NCBI GenBank assembly: GCA_963082975.1
Contig: OY720346.1
Coordinates: 49,696,296 to 49,760,295 of the forward strand
Direction of reading: 5' to 3'
DNA: 64,000 nucleotides
From: Labia minor
Taxonomy: Eukaryota; Arthropoda; Insecta; Dermaptera; Spongiphoridae
Positions 28,610 to 39,355 of the stretch are shown here, piece by piece. A program made the position numbers and the translations under genes. Each line of letters begins with the position of its first letter. Positions within the stretch are counted from its first letter, which is position 1. The notes beneath the pieces are model-generated. The model searched no databases. It was not told the DNA's origin and saw only the letters and a program-made list of their open reading frames with translations.

Positions 28610-28786
28610 ATGAGCAAGTTCTCTGCTGCTCTTGCTGAGATCCAGTATAATATCGTCTTCCAAGACCTGACAAACGAGGAGACAGCTCAGCTCTTCCACT
28701 CTGAGCACTCAATAGAAAGTGAGGAGATATCAAGGAGCTTCATCATCTGGCGAGGAAGGATGAGGAGGACTCATTCTTCACGATGA
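28610..28786 (+). CDS. orfA, chimeric, RGRMRR variant (58 aa)
   Basis: Glycine variant. Tail frame 28783-28959 with L85 and A89-G90. Confidence 0.45.
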   Translation: MSKFSAALAEIQYNIVFQDLTNEETAQLFHSEHSIESEEISRSFIIWRGRMRRTHSSR

Positions 28787-28955
28787 GGGAGCAGCAATTG
28801 GTAGGCTTAGGAGTTTACTTCTTAATGATCGGGAAGAATTTACAAGCACAGGGTTACTCAGGGTGGATCAATAATAGACTAAGAACCTTTGCAGGAACCG
28901 CAGGTGTCTCTCAGAGATCAGTGTGGACTGAGAGGTCCTTCGCCACACAGACAAC

Positions 28956-29588
28956 ATGAGTACCTTATATGCGGTTTTCTCCGCCGACATGTTCTTGAGT
29001 GATTGTAACGCTCCTGGCCTAGTAGGAAGTTTCTTCCAGACCATTGTTCACCTGCTTGATGGAGTCGAAATGACACACTTATACAACATACAGAATTACA
29101 TAATGGGTAAGTATAAGGAAGTGTTCAAGATCCGGATTATCAGAGATGAGATGCGGGCGTACAACAAGGCAATTGACTTCGTGTGCTCCGAAGACGCTAA
29201 TGAGCATGGTTATATCAAGCTTCTTTATGACAAGACAGAGACTGCTTGCCTCAATCGAGGTAATTTCCGCATCTTGCCGATGGCGGCAACAATCCTCGCT
29301 CGTTACGAGAATTCCTTGATGACAAACTACATGGGCGCTCAAAGTGATGCTACCTATAAGATCTTAGAGGACTGCATCCTGAGATACTTGTCTTCAAGGA
29401 ACGCCTTGGCTCCAGTTGACATGATGCATTTTTCGTCTGCTCATTCAACACAGATAGAAAGTGAGGAGATATCAAGGAGCTTCATCATCTCGTGGAGAGA
29501 GAAGGACAGTATCAAGGAATCAGGATCAGGGAACATCGCATTTCCAAACCCTATGATACAAGCTCAGAACTCTCAGGTCCCCTCTTAG
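28956..29588 (+). CDS. orfB, long form, Q46/E79 class (210 aa)
   Basis: Same protein as 3594. First of two consecutive copies of this class. Confidence 0.6.
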   Translation: MSTLYAVFSADMFLSDCNAPGLVGSFFQTIVHLLDGVEMTHLYNIQNYIMGKYKEVFKIRIIRDEMRAYNKAIDFVCSEDANEHGYIKLLYDKTETACLNRGNFRILPMAATILARYENSLMTNYMGAQSDATYKILEDCILRYLSSRNALAPVDMMHFSSAHSTQIESEEISRSFIISWREKDSIKESGSGNIAFPNPMIQAQNSQVPS

Positions 29589-29778
29589 GAGATAAGTAAA
29601 GTAGTGTTTTTTCAATTTGGGTGTCGGTTTTTAACTAAATTTAGGTACAGGTTTCCTACCTGAGTATTTGTATTTTTAACTTTTAACTTAGAATTAAAAA
29701 TAATAATTGTTTAATGTATTTATAAGAGCTTTCCTATAATACAAATAGATAGTGAACACTTTGAACATTTCTGGCTCT

Positions 29779-29955
29779 ATGAGCAAGTTCTCTGCTGCTC
29801 TTGCTGAGATCCAGTATAATATCGTCTTCCAAGACCTGACAAACGAGGAGACAGCTCAGCTCTTCCACTCTGAGCACTCAATAGAAAGTGAGGAGATATC
29901 AAGGAGCTTCATCATCTGGCGAGGAAGGATGAGGAGGACTCATTCTTCACGATGA
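29779..29955 (+). CDS. orfA, chimeric, RGRMRR variant (58 aa)
   Basis: Tail frame 29952-30128. Upstream spacer is the GGGTG type. Confidence 0.45.
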   Translation: MSKFSAALAEIQYNIVFQDLTNEETAQLFHSEHSIESEEISRSFIIWRGRMRRTHSSR

Positions 29956-30124
29956 GGGAGCAGCAATTGGTAGGCTTAGGAGTTTACTTCTTAATGATCG
30001 GGAAGAATTTACAAGCACAGGGTTACTCAGGGTGGATCAATAATAGACTAAGAACCTTTGCAGGAACCGCAGGTGTCTCTCAGAGATCAGTGTGGACTGA
30101 GAGGTCCTTCGCCACACAGACAAC

Positions 30125-30757
30125 ATGAGTACCTTATATGCGGTTTTCTCCGCCGACATGTTCTTGAGTGATTGTAACGCTCCTGGCCTAGTAGGAAGTT
30201 TCTTCCAGACCATTGTTCACCTGCTTGATGGAGTCGAAATGACACACTTATACAACATACAGAATTACATAATGGGTAAGTATAAGGAAGTGTTCAAGAT
30301 CCGGATTATCAGAGATGAGATGCGGGCGTACAACAAGGCAATTGACTTCGTGTGCTCCGAAGACGCTAATGAGCATGGTTATATCAAGCTTCTTTATGAC
30401 AAGACAGAGACTGCTTGCCTCAATCGAGGTAATTTCCGCATCTTGCCGATGGCGGCAACAATCCTCGCTCGTTACGAGAATTCCTTGATGACAAACTACA
30501 TGGGCGCTCAAAGTGATGCTACCTATAAGATCTTAGAGGACTGCATCCTGAGATACTTGTCTTCAAGGAACGCCTTGGCTCCAGTTGACATGATGCATTT
30601 TTCGTCTGCTCATTCAACACAGATAGAAAGTGAGGAGATATCAAGGAGCTTCATCATCTCGTGGAGAGAGAAGGACAGTATCAAGGAATCAGGATCAGGG
30701 AACATCGCATTTCCAAACCCTATGATACAAGCTCAGAACTCTCAGGTCCCCTCTTAG
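30125..30757 (+). CDS. orfB, long form, Q46/E79 class (210 aa)
   Basis: Second of two consecutive copies, consistent with a one-unit local duplication. Confidence 0.6.
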   Translation: MSTLYAVFSADMFLSDCNAPGLVGSFFQTIVHLLDGVEMTHLYNIQNYIMGKYKEVFKIRIIRDEMRAYNKAIDFVCSEDANEHGYIKLLYDKTETACLNRGNFRILPMAATILARYENSLMTNYMGAQSDATYKILEDCILRYLSSRNALAPVDMMHFSSAHSTQIESEEISRSFIISWREKDSIKESGSGNIAFPNPMIQAQNSQVPS

Positions 30758-30947
30758 GAGATAAGTAAAGTAGTGTTTTTTCAATTTGGGTGTCGGTTTT
30801 TAACTAAATTTAGGTACAGGTTTCCTACCTGAGTATTTGTATTTTTAACTTTTAACTTAGAATTAAAAATAATAATTGTTTAATGTATTTATAAGAGCTT
30901 TCCTATAATACAAATAGATAGTGAACACTTTGAACATTTCTGGCTCT

Positions 30948-31280
30948 ATGAGCAAGTTCTCTGCTGCTCTTGCTGAGATCCAGTATAATATCGTCTTCCA
31001 AGACCTGACAAACGAGGAGACAGCTCAGCTCTTCCACTCTGAGGACTCAAGAAAATTCTGGGCGACCATGGCGAGCAAGGATGAGGAGGACTCATTGTTT
31101 ACGATGAGGGAGCAGCAATTGGTAGACTTAGGAGTTTACTTCTTAATGATCGGGATGAATTTACAAGCACAGGGTTACTCAGGGTGGATCAATAATAGAC
31201 GGAGAACCTTTACACGAACCGCAGGTGTCTCTCAGAGATCAGTGTGGACTGAGAGGTCATTCGCCACACAGACAACATGA
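30948..31280 (+). CDS. orfA, complete (110 aa), M70 variant
   Basis: Protein identical to 4417. Confidence 0.55.
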   Translation: MSKFSAALAEIQYNIVFQDLTNEETAQLFHSEDSRKFWATMASKDEEDSLFTMREQQLVDLGVYFLMIGMNLQAQGYSGWINNRRRTFTRTAGVSQRSVWTERSFATQTT

Positions 31281-31909
31281 GTACCTTATATGCGGTTTTC
31301 TCCGCCGACATGTTCTTGAGTGATTGTAACGCTCCTGGCCTAGTAGGAAGTTTCTTCCAGACCATTGTTCACCTGCTTGATGGAGTCGAAATGACACACT
31401 TATACAACATAGAGAATTACATAATGGGCAAGTATAAGGAAGTGTTCAAGATCCGGATTATCAGAGATGAGATGCGGGCGTACAACAAGGCAATTGACTT
31501 CGTGTGCTCCAAAGACGCTAATGAGCATGGTTATATCAAGCTTCTTTATGACAAGACAGAGGCTGCTTGCCTCAATCGAGGCAATTTCCGCATCTTGCCG
31601 ATGGCGGCAACAATCCTCGCCCGTTACGAGAATTCCTCGATGACAAACTACATGGGCGCTCAAAGTGATGCTACCTATAAGATCTTAGAGGACTGCATCC
31701 TGAGATACTTGTCTTCTAGGAACGCCTTGGCTCCAGTTGACATGATGCATTTTTCGTCTGCTCATTCAACACAGATAGAAAGTGAGGAGATATCAAGGAG
31801 CTTCATCATCTCGTGGAGAGAGAAGGACAGTATCAAGAAATCAGGATCAGGGAACATCGCCTTTCCAAACCCTATGATACAAGCTCAGAACTCTCAGGTC
31901 CCCTCTTAG
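31277..31909 (+). CDS. orfB, long form, K188 variant (210 aa)
   Basis: Protein identical to 4746. Confidence 0.6.
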   Translation: MSTLYAVFSADMFLSDCNAPGLVGSFFQTIVHLLDGVEMTHLYNIENYIMGKYKEVFKIRIIRDEMRAYNKAIDFVCSKDANEHGYIKLLYDKTEAACLNRGNFRILPMAATILARYENSSMTNYMGAQSDATYKILEDCILRYLSSRNALAPVDMMHFSSAHSTQIESEEISRSFIISWREKDSIKKSGSGNIAFPNPMIQAQNSQVPS

Positions 31910-32099
31910 GAGATAAGTAAAGTAGTGTTTTTTCAATTTGGGCGTCGGTTTTTAACTAAATTTAGGTACAGGTTTCCTACCTGAGTATTTGTATTTTTAA
32001 CTTTTAACTTAGAATTAAAAGTAATAATTGTTTAATGTAATTATAAGAGCTTTCCTATAATACAAATAGATAGTGAACACTTTGAACATTTCTGGCTCT

Positions 32100-32432
32100 A
32101 TGAGCAAGTTCTCTGCTGCTCTTGCTGAGATCCAGTATAATATCGTCTTCCAAGACCTGACAAACGAGGAGACAGCTCTGCTCTTCCACTCTGAGCACTC
32201 AAGAAAATTCTGGGCGACCATGGCGAGCAAGGATGAGGAGGACACATTGTTTACGATGAGGGAGCAGCAATTGGTAGGCTTAGGAGTTTACTTCTTAATG
32301 ATCGGGAAGAATTTACAAGCACAGGGTTACTCAGGGTGGATCAATAATAGACTGAGAACCTTTGCAGGAACCGCAGGTGTCTCTCAGAGATCAGTGTGGA
32401 CTGAGAGGTCCTTCGCCACACAGACAACATGA
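32100..32432 (+). CDS. orfA, complete (110 aa), L27/T49 variant
   Basis: Protein identical to 5569. Confidence 0.55.
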   Translation: MSKFSAALAEIQYNIVFQDLTNEETALLFHSEHSRKFWATMASKDEEDTLFTMREQQLVGLGVYFLMIGKNLQAQGYSGWINNRLRTFAGTAGVSQRSVWTERSFATQTT

Positions 32433-33001
32433 GTACCTTATATGCGGTTTTCTCCGCCGACATGTTCTTGAGTGATTGTAACGCTCCTGGCCTAGTAGGA
32501 AGTTTCTTGCAGACCATTGTTCACCTGCTTGATGGAGTCGAAATGACACACTTATACAACATAGAGAATTACATAATGGGTAAGTATAAGGAAGTGTTCA
32601 AGATCCGGATTATCAGAGATGAGATGCGGGCGTACAACAAGGCAATTGACTTCGTGTGCTCCAAAGACGCTAATGAGCATGGTTATATCAAGCTTCTTTA
32701 TAACAAGACAGAGGCTGCTTGCCTCAATCGAGGCAATTTCCGCATCTTGCCGATGGCGGCAACAATCCTCGCCCGTTACGAGAATTCCTCGATGACAAAC
32801 TACATGGGCGCTCAAAGTGATGCTACCTATAAGATCTTAGAGGACTGCATCCTGAGATACTTGTCTTCTAGGAACGCCTTGGCTCCAGTTGACATGATGC
32901 ATTCTTCGTCTGCTCATTCAACACAGATAGAAAGTGAGGAGATATCAAGGAGCTTCATCATCTGGCGAGCAAGGATGAGGAGGACTCATTCTTCACGATG
33001 A
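32429..33001 (+). CDS. orfB, short form (190 aa)
   Basis: Protein identical to 5898 and, like it, followed by an S+27 unit. Confidence 0.55.
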   Translation: MSTLYAVFSADMFLSDCNAPGLVGSFLQTIVHLLDGVEMTHLYNIENYIMGKYKEVFKIRIIRDEMRAYNKAIDFVCSKDANEHGYIKLLYNKTEAACLNRGNFRILPMAATILARYENSSMTNYMGAQSDATYKILEDCILRYLSSRNALAPVDMMHSSSAHSTQIESEEISRSFIIWRARMRRTHSSR

Positions 33002-33174
33002 GGGAGCAGCAATTGGTAGGCTTAGGAGTTTACTTCTTAATGACCGGGAAGAATTTACAAGCACAGGGTTACTCAGGGTGGATCAATAATAGACTGAGAA
33101 CATTTGCAGGAACCGCAGGTGTCATTCAGAGATCAGTGTGGGCTGAGAGGTCCTTCGCCCACAGACAGCAATGA
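32998..33174 (+). pseudogene. orfA tail fragment (58 codons)
   Basis: S-type remnant with T68 and an HRQQ end. Confidence 0.45.
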
Positions 33175-33770
33175 GTACCTTATATGCGGTTTTCTCCGCC
33201 AACTTCCATCTGCGGCGGAGTGTATTCGAAATGTTCTTGAGTGATTGTAACGCTCCTGGCCTAGTAGGAAGTTTCTTCCAGACCATTGTTCACCTGCTTG
33301 ATGGAGTCGAAATGACACACTTATACAACATAGAGAATTACATAATGGGCAAGTATAAGGAAGTGTTCAAGATCCGGATTATCAGAGATGAGATGCGGGC
33401 GTACAACAAGGCAATTGACTTCGTGTGCTCCAAAGACGCTAATGAGCATGGTTATATCAAGCTTCTTTATGACAAGACAGAGGCTGCTTGCCTCAATCGA
33501 GGCAATTTCCGCATCTTGCCGATGGCGGCAACAATCCTCGCCCGTTACGAGAATTCCTCGATGACAAACTACATGGGCGCTCAAAGTGATGCTACCTATA
33601 AGATCTTAGAGGACTGCATCCTGAGATACTTGTCTTCTAGGAACGCCTTGGCTCCAGTTGACATGATGCATTCTTCGTCTGCTCATTCAACACAGATAGA
33701 AAGTGAGGAGATATCAAGGAGCTTCATCATCTGGCGAGCAAGGATGAGGAGGACTCATTCTTCACGATGA
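33171..33770 (+). CDS. orfB, short form with 9 extra residues (199 aa)
   Basis: Protein identical to 487 and 6640. Confidence 0.55.
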   Translation: MSTLYAVFSANFHLRRSVFEMFLSDCNAPGLVGSFFQTIVHLLDGVEMTHLYNIENYIMGKYKEVFKIRIIRDEMRAYNKAIDFVCSKDANEHGYIKLLYDKTEAACLNRGNFRILPMAATILARYENSSMTNYMGAQSDATYKILEDCILRYLSSRNALAPVDMMHSSSAHSTQIESEEISRSFIIWRARMRRTHSSR

Positions 33771-34600
33771 GGGAGCAGCAATTGGTAGGCTTAGGAGTTT
33801 ACTTCTTAATGATCGGGAAGAATTTACAAGCACAGGGTTACTCAGGGTGGATCAATAATAGACTGAGAACATTTGCAGGTACCGCAGGTGTCATTCAGAG
33901 ATCAGTGTGGGCTGAGAGGTCCTTCGCCACACAGACAACAATGAGTACCTTATATGCGGTTTTCTCCGCCAACTTCCATCTGCGGCGGAGTGTATTCGAA
34001 ATGTTCTTGAGTGATTGTAACGCTCCTGGCCTAGTAGGAAGTTTCTTCCAGACCATTGTTCACCTGCTTGATGGAGTCGAAATGACACACTTATACAACA
34101 TAGAGAATTACATAATGGGTAAGTATAAGGAAGTGTTCAAGATCCGGATTATCAGAGATGAGATGCGGGCGTACAACAAGGCAATTGACTTCGTGTGCTC
34201 CAAAGACGCTAATGAGCATGGTTATATCAAGATTCTTTATGACAAGACAGAGACTGCTTGCCTCAATCGAGGCAATTTCCGCATCTTGCCGATGGCGGCA
34301 ACAATCCTCGCCTGTTACGAGAATTCCTCGATGACAAACTAGATGGGCGCTCAAAGTGATGCTACCTATAAGATCTAAGAGGACTGCATCCTGAGATACT
34401 TGTCTTCTAGGAACGCCTTGGCTCCAGTTGACATGATGCATTTTTCGTCTGCTCATTCAACACAGATAGAAAGTAAGGAGATATCAAGGAGCTTCATCAT
34501 CTCGTGGAGAGAGAAGGAAAGTATCAAGGAATCAGGATCAGGGAACATCGCCTTTCCAAACCCTATGATACAAGCTCAGAACTCTCAGGTCCCCTCTTAG
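33767..34600 (+). pseudogene. orfA tail read in frame into a broken orfB
   Basis: Second occurrence of the copy at 7236. It carries the same disruptions, so it spread by duplication after becoming broken. Confidence 0.7.
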
Positions 34601-34790
34601 GATTTAAGTAAAGTAATGTTTTTTCAATTTGGGTGTCGGTTTTTAACTAAATTTAGGTACAGGTTTCCTACCTGAGTATTTGTATTTTTAACTTTTAACT
34701 TAGAATTAAAAGTAATAATTGTTTAATGTATTTATAAGAGCTTTCCTATAATACAAATAGATAGTGAACACTTTGAACATTTCTGGCTCT

Positions 34791-35123
34791 ATGAGCAAGT
34801 TCTCTGCTGCTCTTGCTGAGATCCAGTATAATATCGTCTTCCAAGACCTGACAAACGAGGAGACAGCTCAGCTCTTCCACTCTGAGCACTCAAGAAAATT
34901 CTGGGCGACCATGGCGAGCAAGGATGAGGAGGACTCATTCTTCACGATGAGGGAGCAGCAATTGGTAGGCTTAGGAGTTTATTTCTTAATGATCGGGAAG
35001 AATTTACAAGCACAGGGTTACTCAGGGTGGATCAATAATAGACGGAGAACCTTTACACGAACCGCAGGTGTCTCTCAGAGATCAGTGTGGACTGAGAGGT
35101 CCTTCGCCACACAGACAACATGA
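34791..35123 (+). CDS. orfA, complete (110 aa), F50/G60/R85 variant
   Basis: Protein identical to 8260. Confidence 0.55.
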   Translation: MSKFSAALAEIQYNIVFQDLTNEETAQLFHSEHSRKFWATMASKDEEDSFFTMREQQLVGLGVYFLMIGKNLQAQGYSGWINNRRRTFTRTAGVSQRSVWTERSFATQTT

Positions 35124-35692
35124 GTACCTTATATGCGGTTTTCTCCGCCGACATGTTCTTGAGTGATTGTAACGCTCCTGGCCTAGTAGGAAGTTTCTTG
35201 CAGACCATTGTTCACCTGCTTGATGGAGTCGAAATGACACACTTATACAACATAGAGAATTACATAATGGGTAAGTATAAGGAAGTGTTCAAGATCCGGA
35301 TTATCAGAGATGAGATGCGGGCGTACAACAAGGCAATTGACTTCGTGTGCTCCAAAGACGCTAATGAGCATGGTTATATCAAGCTTCTTTATAACAAGAC
35401 AGAGGCTGCTTGCCTCAATCGAGGCAATTTCCGCATCTTGCCGATGGCGGCAACAATCCTCGCCCGTTACGAGAATTCCTCGATGACAAACTACATGGGC
35501 GCTCAAAGTGATGCTACCTATAAGATCTTAGAGGACTGCATCCTGAGATACTTGTCTTCTAGGAACGCCTTGGCTCCAGTTGACATGATGCATTCTTCGT
35601 CTGCTCATTCAACACAGATAGAAAGTGAGGAGATATCAAGGAGCTTCATCATCTGGCGAGCAAGGATGAGGAGGACTCATTCTTCACGATGA
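35120..35692 (+). CDS. orfB, short form (190 aa)
   Basis: Corresponds to 8589 but with the common RRTHSSR tail. Confidence 0.55.
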   Translation: MSTLYAVFSADMFLSDCNAPGLVGSFLQTIVHLLDGVEMTHLYNIENYIMGKYKEVFKIRIIRDEMRAYNKAIDFVCSKDANEHGYIKLLYNKTEAACLNRGNFRILPMAATILARYENSSMTNYMGAQSDATYKILEDCILRYLSSRNALAPVDMMHSSSAHSTQIESEEISRSFIIWRARMRRTHSSR

Positions 35693-35865
35693 GGGAGCAG
35701 CAATTGGTAGGCTTAGGAGTTTACTTCTTAATGACCGGGAAGAATTTACAAGCACAGGGTTACTCAGGGTGGATCAATAATAGACTGAGAACATTTGCAG
35801 GAACCGCAGGTGTCATTCAGAGATCAGTGTGGGCTGAGAGGTCCTTCGCCCACAGACAGCAATGA
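35689..35865 (+). pseudogene. orfA tail fragment (58 codons)
   Basis: S-type remnant with T68 and an HRQQ end. Confidence 0.45.
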
Positions 35866-36494
35866 GTACCTTATATGCGGTTTTCTCCGCCGACATGTTC
35901 TTGAGTGATTGTAACGCTCCTGGCCTAGTAGGAAGTTTCTTCCAGACCATTGTTCACCTGCTTGATGGAGTCGAAATGACACACTTATACAACATAGAGA
36001 ATTACATAATGGGCAAGTATAAGGAAGTGTTCAAGATCCGGATTATCAGAGATGAGATGCGGGCGTACAACAAGGCAATTGACTTCGTGTGCTCCAAAGA
36101 CGCTAATGAGCATGGTTATATCAAGCTTCTTTATGACAAGACAGAGGCTGCTTGCCTCAATCGAGGCAATTTCCGCATCTTGCCGATGGCGGCAACAATC
36201 CTCGCCCGTTACGAGAATTCCTCGATGACAAACTACATGGGCGCTCAAAGTGATGCTACCTATAAGATCTTAGAGGACTGCATCCTGAGATACTTGTCTT
36301 CTAGGAACGCCTTGGCTCCAGTTGACATGATGCATTTTTCGTCTGCTCATTCAACACAGATAGAAAGTGAGGAGATATCAAGGAGCTTCATCATCTCGTG
36401 GAGAGAGAAGGACAGTATCAAGGAATCAGGATCAGGGAACATCGCCTTTCCAAACCCTATGATACAAGCTCAGAACTCTCAGGTCCCCTCTTAG
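35862..36494 (+). CDS. orfB, long form, consensus (210 aa)
   Basis: GCC195 with T7/GGGCG spacer. Corresponds to 9331. Confidence 0.6.
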   Translation: MSTLYAVFSADMFLSDCNAPGLVGSFFQTIVHLLDGVEMTHLYNIENYIMGKYKEVFKIRIIRDEMRAYNKAIDFVCSKDANEHGYIKLLYDKTEAACLNRGNFRILPMAATILARYENSSMTNYMGAQSDATYKILEDCILRYLSSRNALAPVDMMHFSSAHSTQIESEEISRSFIISWREKDSIKESGSGNIAFPNPMIQAQNSQVPS

Positions 36495-36684
36495 GAGATA
36501 AGTAAAGTAGTGTTTTTTTAATTTGGGCGTCGGTTTTTAACTAAATTTAGGTACAGGTTTCCTACCTGAGTATTTGTATTTTTAACTTTTAACTTAGAAT
36601 TAAAAGTAATAATTGTTTAATGTAATTATAAGAGCTTTCCTATAATACAAATAGATAGTGAACACTTTGAACATTTCTGGCTCT

Positions 36685-36861
36685 ATGAGCAAGTTCTCTG
36701 CTGCTCTTGCTGAGATCCAGTATAATATCGTCTTCCAAGACCTGACAAACGAGGAGACAGCTCAGCTCTTCCACTCTGAGCACTCAATAGAAAGTGAGGA
36801 GATATCAAGGAGCTTCATCATCTGGCGAGCAAGGATGAGGAGGACTCATTCTTCACGATGA
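36685..36861 (+). CDS. orfA, chimeric (58 aa)
   Basis: RARMRR variant. Tail frame 36858-37034 with R85 and T89-R90. Confidence 0.45.
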   Translation: MSKFSAALAEIQYNIVFQDLTNEETAQLFHSEHSIESEEISRSFIIWRARMRRTHSSR

Positions 36862-37030
36862 GGGAGCAGCAATTGGTAGGCTTAGGAGTTTACTTCTTAA
36901 TGATCGGGAAGAATTTACAAGCACAGGGTTACTCAGGGTGGATCAATAATAGACGGAGAACCTTTACACGAACCGCAGGTGTCTCTCAGAGATCAGTGTG
37001 GACTGAGAGGTCATTCGCCACACAGACAAC

Positions 37031-37663
37031 ATGAGTACCTTATATGCGGTTTTCTCCGCCGACATGTTCTTGAGTGATTGTAACGCTCCTGGCCTAGTAG
37101 GAAGTTTCTTCCAGACCATTGTTCACCTGCTTGATGGAGTCGAAATGACACACTTATACAACATACAGAATTACATAATGGGTAAGTATAAGGAAGTGTT
37201 CAAGATCCGGATTATCAGAGATGAGATGCGGGCGTACAACAAGGCAATTGACTTCGTGTGCTCCGAAGACGCTAATGAGCATGGTTATATCAAGCTTCTT
37301 TATGACAAGACAGAGACTGCTTGCCTCAATCGAGGTAATTTCCGCATCTTGCCGATGGCGGCAACAATCCTCGCTCGTTACGAGAATTCCTTGATGACAA
37401 ACTACATGGGCGCTCAAAGTGATGCTACCTATAAGATCTTAGAGGACTGCATCCTGAGATACTTGTCTTCAAGGAACGCCTTGGCTCCAGTTGACATGAT
37501 GCATTTTTCGTCTGCTCATTCAACACAGATAGAAAGTGAGGAGATATCAAGGAGCTTCATCATCTCGTGGAGAGAGAAGGACAGTATCAAGGAATCAGGA
37601 TCAGGGAACATCGCATTTCCAAACCCTATGATACAAGCTCAGAACTCTCAGGTCCCCTCTTAG
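37031..37663 (+). CDS. orfB, long form, Q46/E79 class (210 aa)
   Basis: First orfB of block 2 copy b. It is preceded by an RARMRR rather than RGRMRR chimeric orfA, which marks the join between the two block copies. Confidence 0.6.
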   Translation: MSTLYAVFSADMFLSDCNAPGLVGSFFQTIVHLLDGVEMTHLYNIQNYIMGKYKEVFKIRIIRDEMRAYNKAIDFVCSEDANEHGYIKLLYDKTETACLNRGNFRILPMAATILARYENSLMTNYMGAQSDATYKILEDCILRYLSSRNALAPVDMMHFSSAHSTQIESEEISRSFIISWREKDSIKESGSGNIAFPNPMIQAQNSQVPS

Positions 37664-37853
37664 GAGATAAGTAAAGTAGTGTTTTTTCAATTTGGGTGTC
37701 GGTTTTTAACTAAATTTAGGTACAGGTTTCCTACCTGAGTATTTGTATTTTTAACTTTTAACTTAGAATTAAAAATAATAATTGTTTAATGTATTTATAA
37801 GAGCTTTCCTATAATACAAATAGATAGTGAACACTTTGAACATTTCTGGCTCT

Positions 37854-38030
37854 ATGAGCAAGTTCTCTGCTGCTCTTGCTGAGATCCAGTATAATATCGT
37901 CTTCCAAGACCTGACAAACGAGGAGACAGCTCAGCTCTTCCACTCTGAGCACTCAATAGAAAGTGAGGAGATATCAAGGAGCTTCATCATCTGGCGAGGA
38001 AGGATGAGGAGGACTCATTCTTCACGATGA
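37854..38030 (+). CDS. orfA, chimeric, RGRMRR variant (58 aa)
   Basis: Tail frame 38027-38203. Confidence 0.45.
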   Translation: MSKFSAALAEIQYNIVFQDLTNEETAQLFHSEHSIESEEISRSFIIWRGRMRRTHSSR

Positions 38031-38199
38031 GGGAGCAGCAATTGGTAGGCTTAGGAGTTTACTTCTTAATGATCGGGAAGAATTTACAAGCACAGGGTTA
38101 CTCAGGGTGGATCAATAATAGACTAAGAACCTTTGCAGGAACCGCAGGTGTCTCTCAGAGATCAGTGTGGACTGAGAGGTCCTTCGCCACACAGACAAC

Positions 38200-38832
38200 A
38201 TGAGTACCTTATATGCGGTTTTCTCCGCCGACATGTTCTTGAGTGATTGTAACGCTCCTGGCCTAGTAGGAAGTTTCTTCCAGACCATTGTTCACCTGCT
38301 TGATGGAGTCGAAATGACACACTTATACAACATACAGAATTACATAATGGGTAAGTATAAGGAAGTGTTCAAGATCCGGATTATCAGAGATGAGATGCGG
38401 GCGTACAACAAGGCAATTGACTTCGTGTGCTCCGAAGACGCTAATGAGCATGGTTATATCAAGCTTCTTTATGACAAGACAGAGACTGCTTGCCTCAATC
38501 GAGGTAATTTCCGCATCTTGCCGATGGCGGCAACAATCCTCGCTCGTTACGAGAATTCCTTGATGACAAACTACATGGGCGCTCAAAGTGATGCTACCTA
38601 TAAGATCTTAGAGGACTGCATCCTGAGATACTTGTCTTCAAGGAACGCCTTGGCTCCAGTTGACATGATGCATTTTTCGTCTGCTCATTCAACACAGATA
38701 GAAAGTGAGGAGATATCAAGGAGCTTCATCATCTCGTGGAGAGAGAAGGACAGTATCAAGGAATCAGGATCAGGGAACATCGCATTTCCAAACCCTATGA
38801 TACAAGCTCAGAACTCTCAGGTCCCCTCTTAG
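38200..38832 (+). CDS. orfB, long form, Q46/E79 class (210 aa)
   Basis: Corresponds to 30125 at an 8,075-bp offset. Confidence 0.6.
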   Translation: MSTLYAVFSADMFLSDCNAPGLVGSFFQTIVHLLDGVEMTHLYNIQNYIMGKYKEVFKIRIIRDEMRAYNKAIDFVCSEDANEHGYIKLLYDKTETACLNRGNFRILPMAATILARYENSLMTNYMGAQSDATYKILEDCILRYLSSRNALAPVDMMHFSSAHSTQIESEEISRSFIISWREKDSIKESGSGNIAFPNPMIQAQNSQVPS

Positions 38833-39022
38833 GAGATAAGTAAAGTAGTGTTTTTTCAATTTGGGTGTCGGTTTTTAACTAAATTTAGGTACAGGTTTCC
38901 TACCTGAGTATTTGTATTTTTAACTTTTAACTTAGAATTAAAAATAATAATTGTTTAATGTATTTATAAGAGCTTTCCTATAATACAAATAGATAGTGAA
39001 CACTTTGAACATTTCTGGCTCT

Positions 39023-39355
39023 ATGAGCAAGTTCTCTGCTGCTCTTGCTGAGATCCAGTATAATATCGTCTTCCAAGACCTGACAAACGAGGAGACAGCT
39101 CAGCTCTTCCACTCTGAGGACTCAAGAAAATTCTGGGCGACCATGGCGAGCAAGGATGAGGAGGACTCATTGTTTACGATGAGGGAGCAGCAATTGGTAG
39201 ACTTAGGAGTTTACTTCTTAATGATCGGGATGAATTTACAAGCACAGGGTTACTCAGGGTGGATCAATAATAGACGGAGAACCTTTACACGAACCGCAGG
39301 TGTCTCTCAGAGATCAGTGTGGACTGAGAGGTCATTCGCCACACAGACAACATGA
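39023..39355 (+). CDS. orfA, complete (110 aa), M70 variant
   Basis: Protein identical to 4417. Confidence 0.55.
   Translation: MSKFSAALAEIQYNIVFQDLTNEETAQLFHSEDSRKFWATMASKDEEDSLFTMREQQLVDLGVYFLMIGMNLQAQGYSGWINNRRRTFTRTAGVSQRSVWTERSFATQTT

Larger units (their letters stand above)
28956..37030 (+). repeat. Higher-order block 2, copy a (8,075 bp)
   Basis: This block contains two Q46/E79-type orfB copies, an M70 orfA, a K188 orfB, an L27 orfA, two successive short orfB copies, the broken orfB and more. The order recurs with an exact offset of 8,075 bp. Confidence 0.9.
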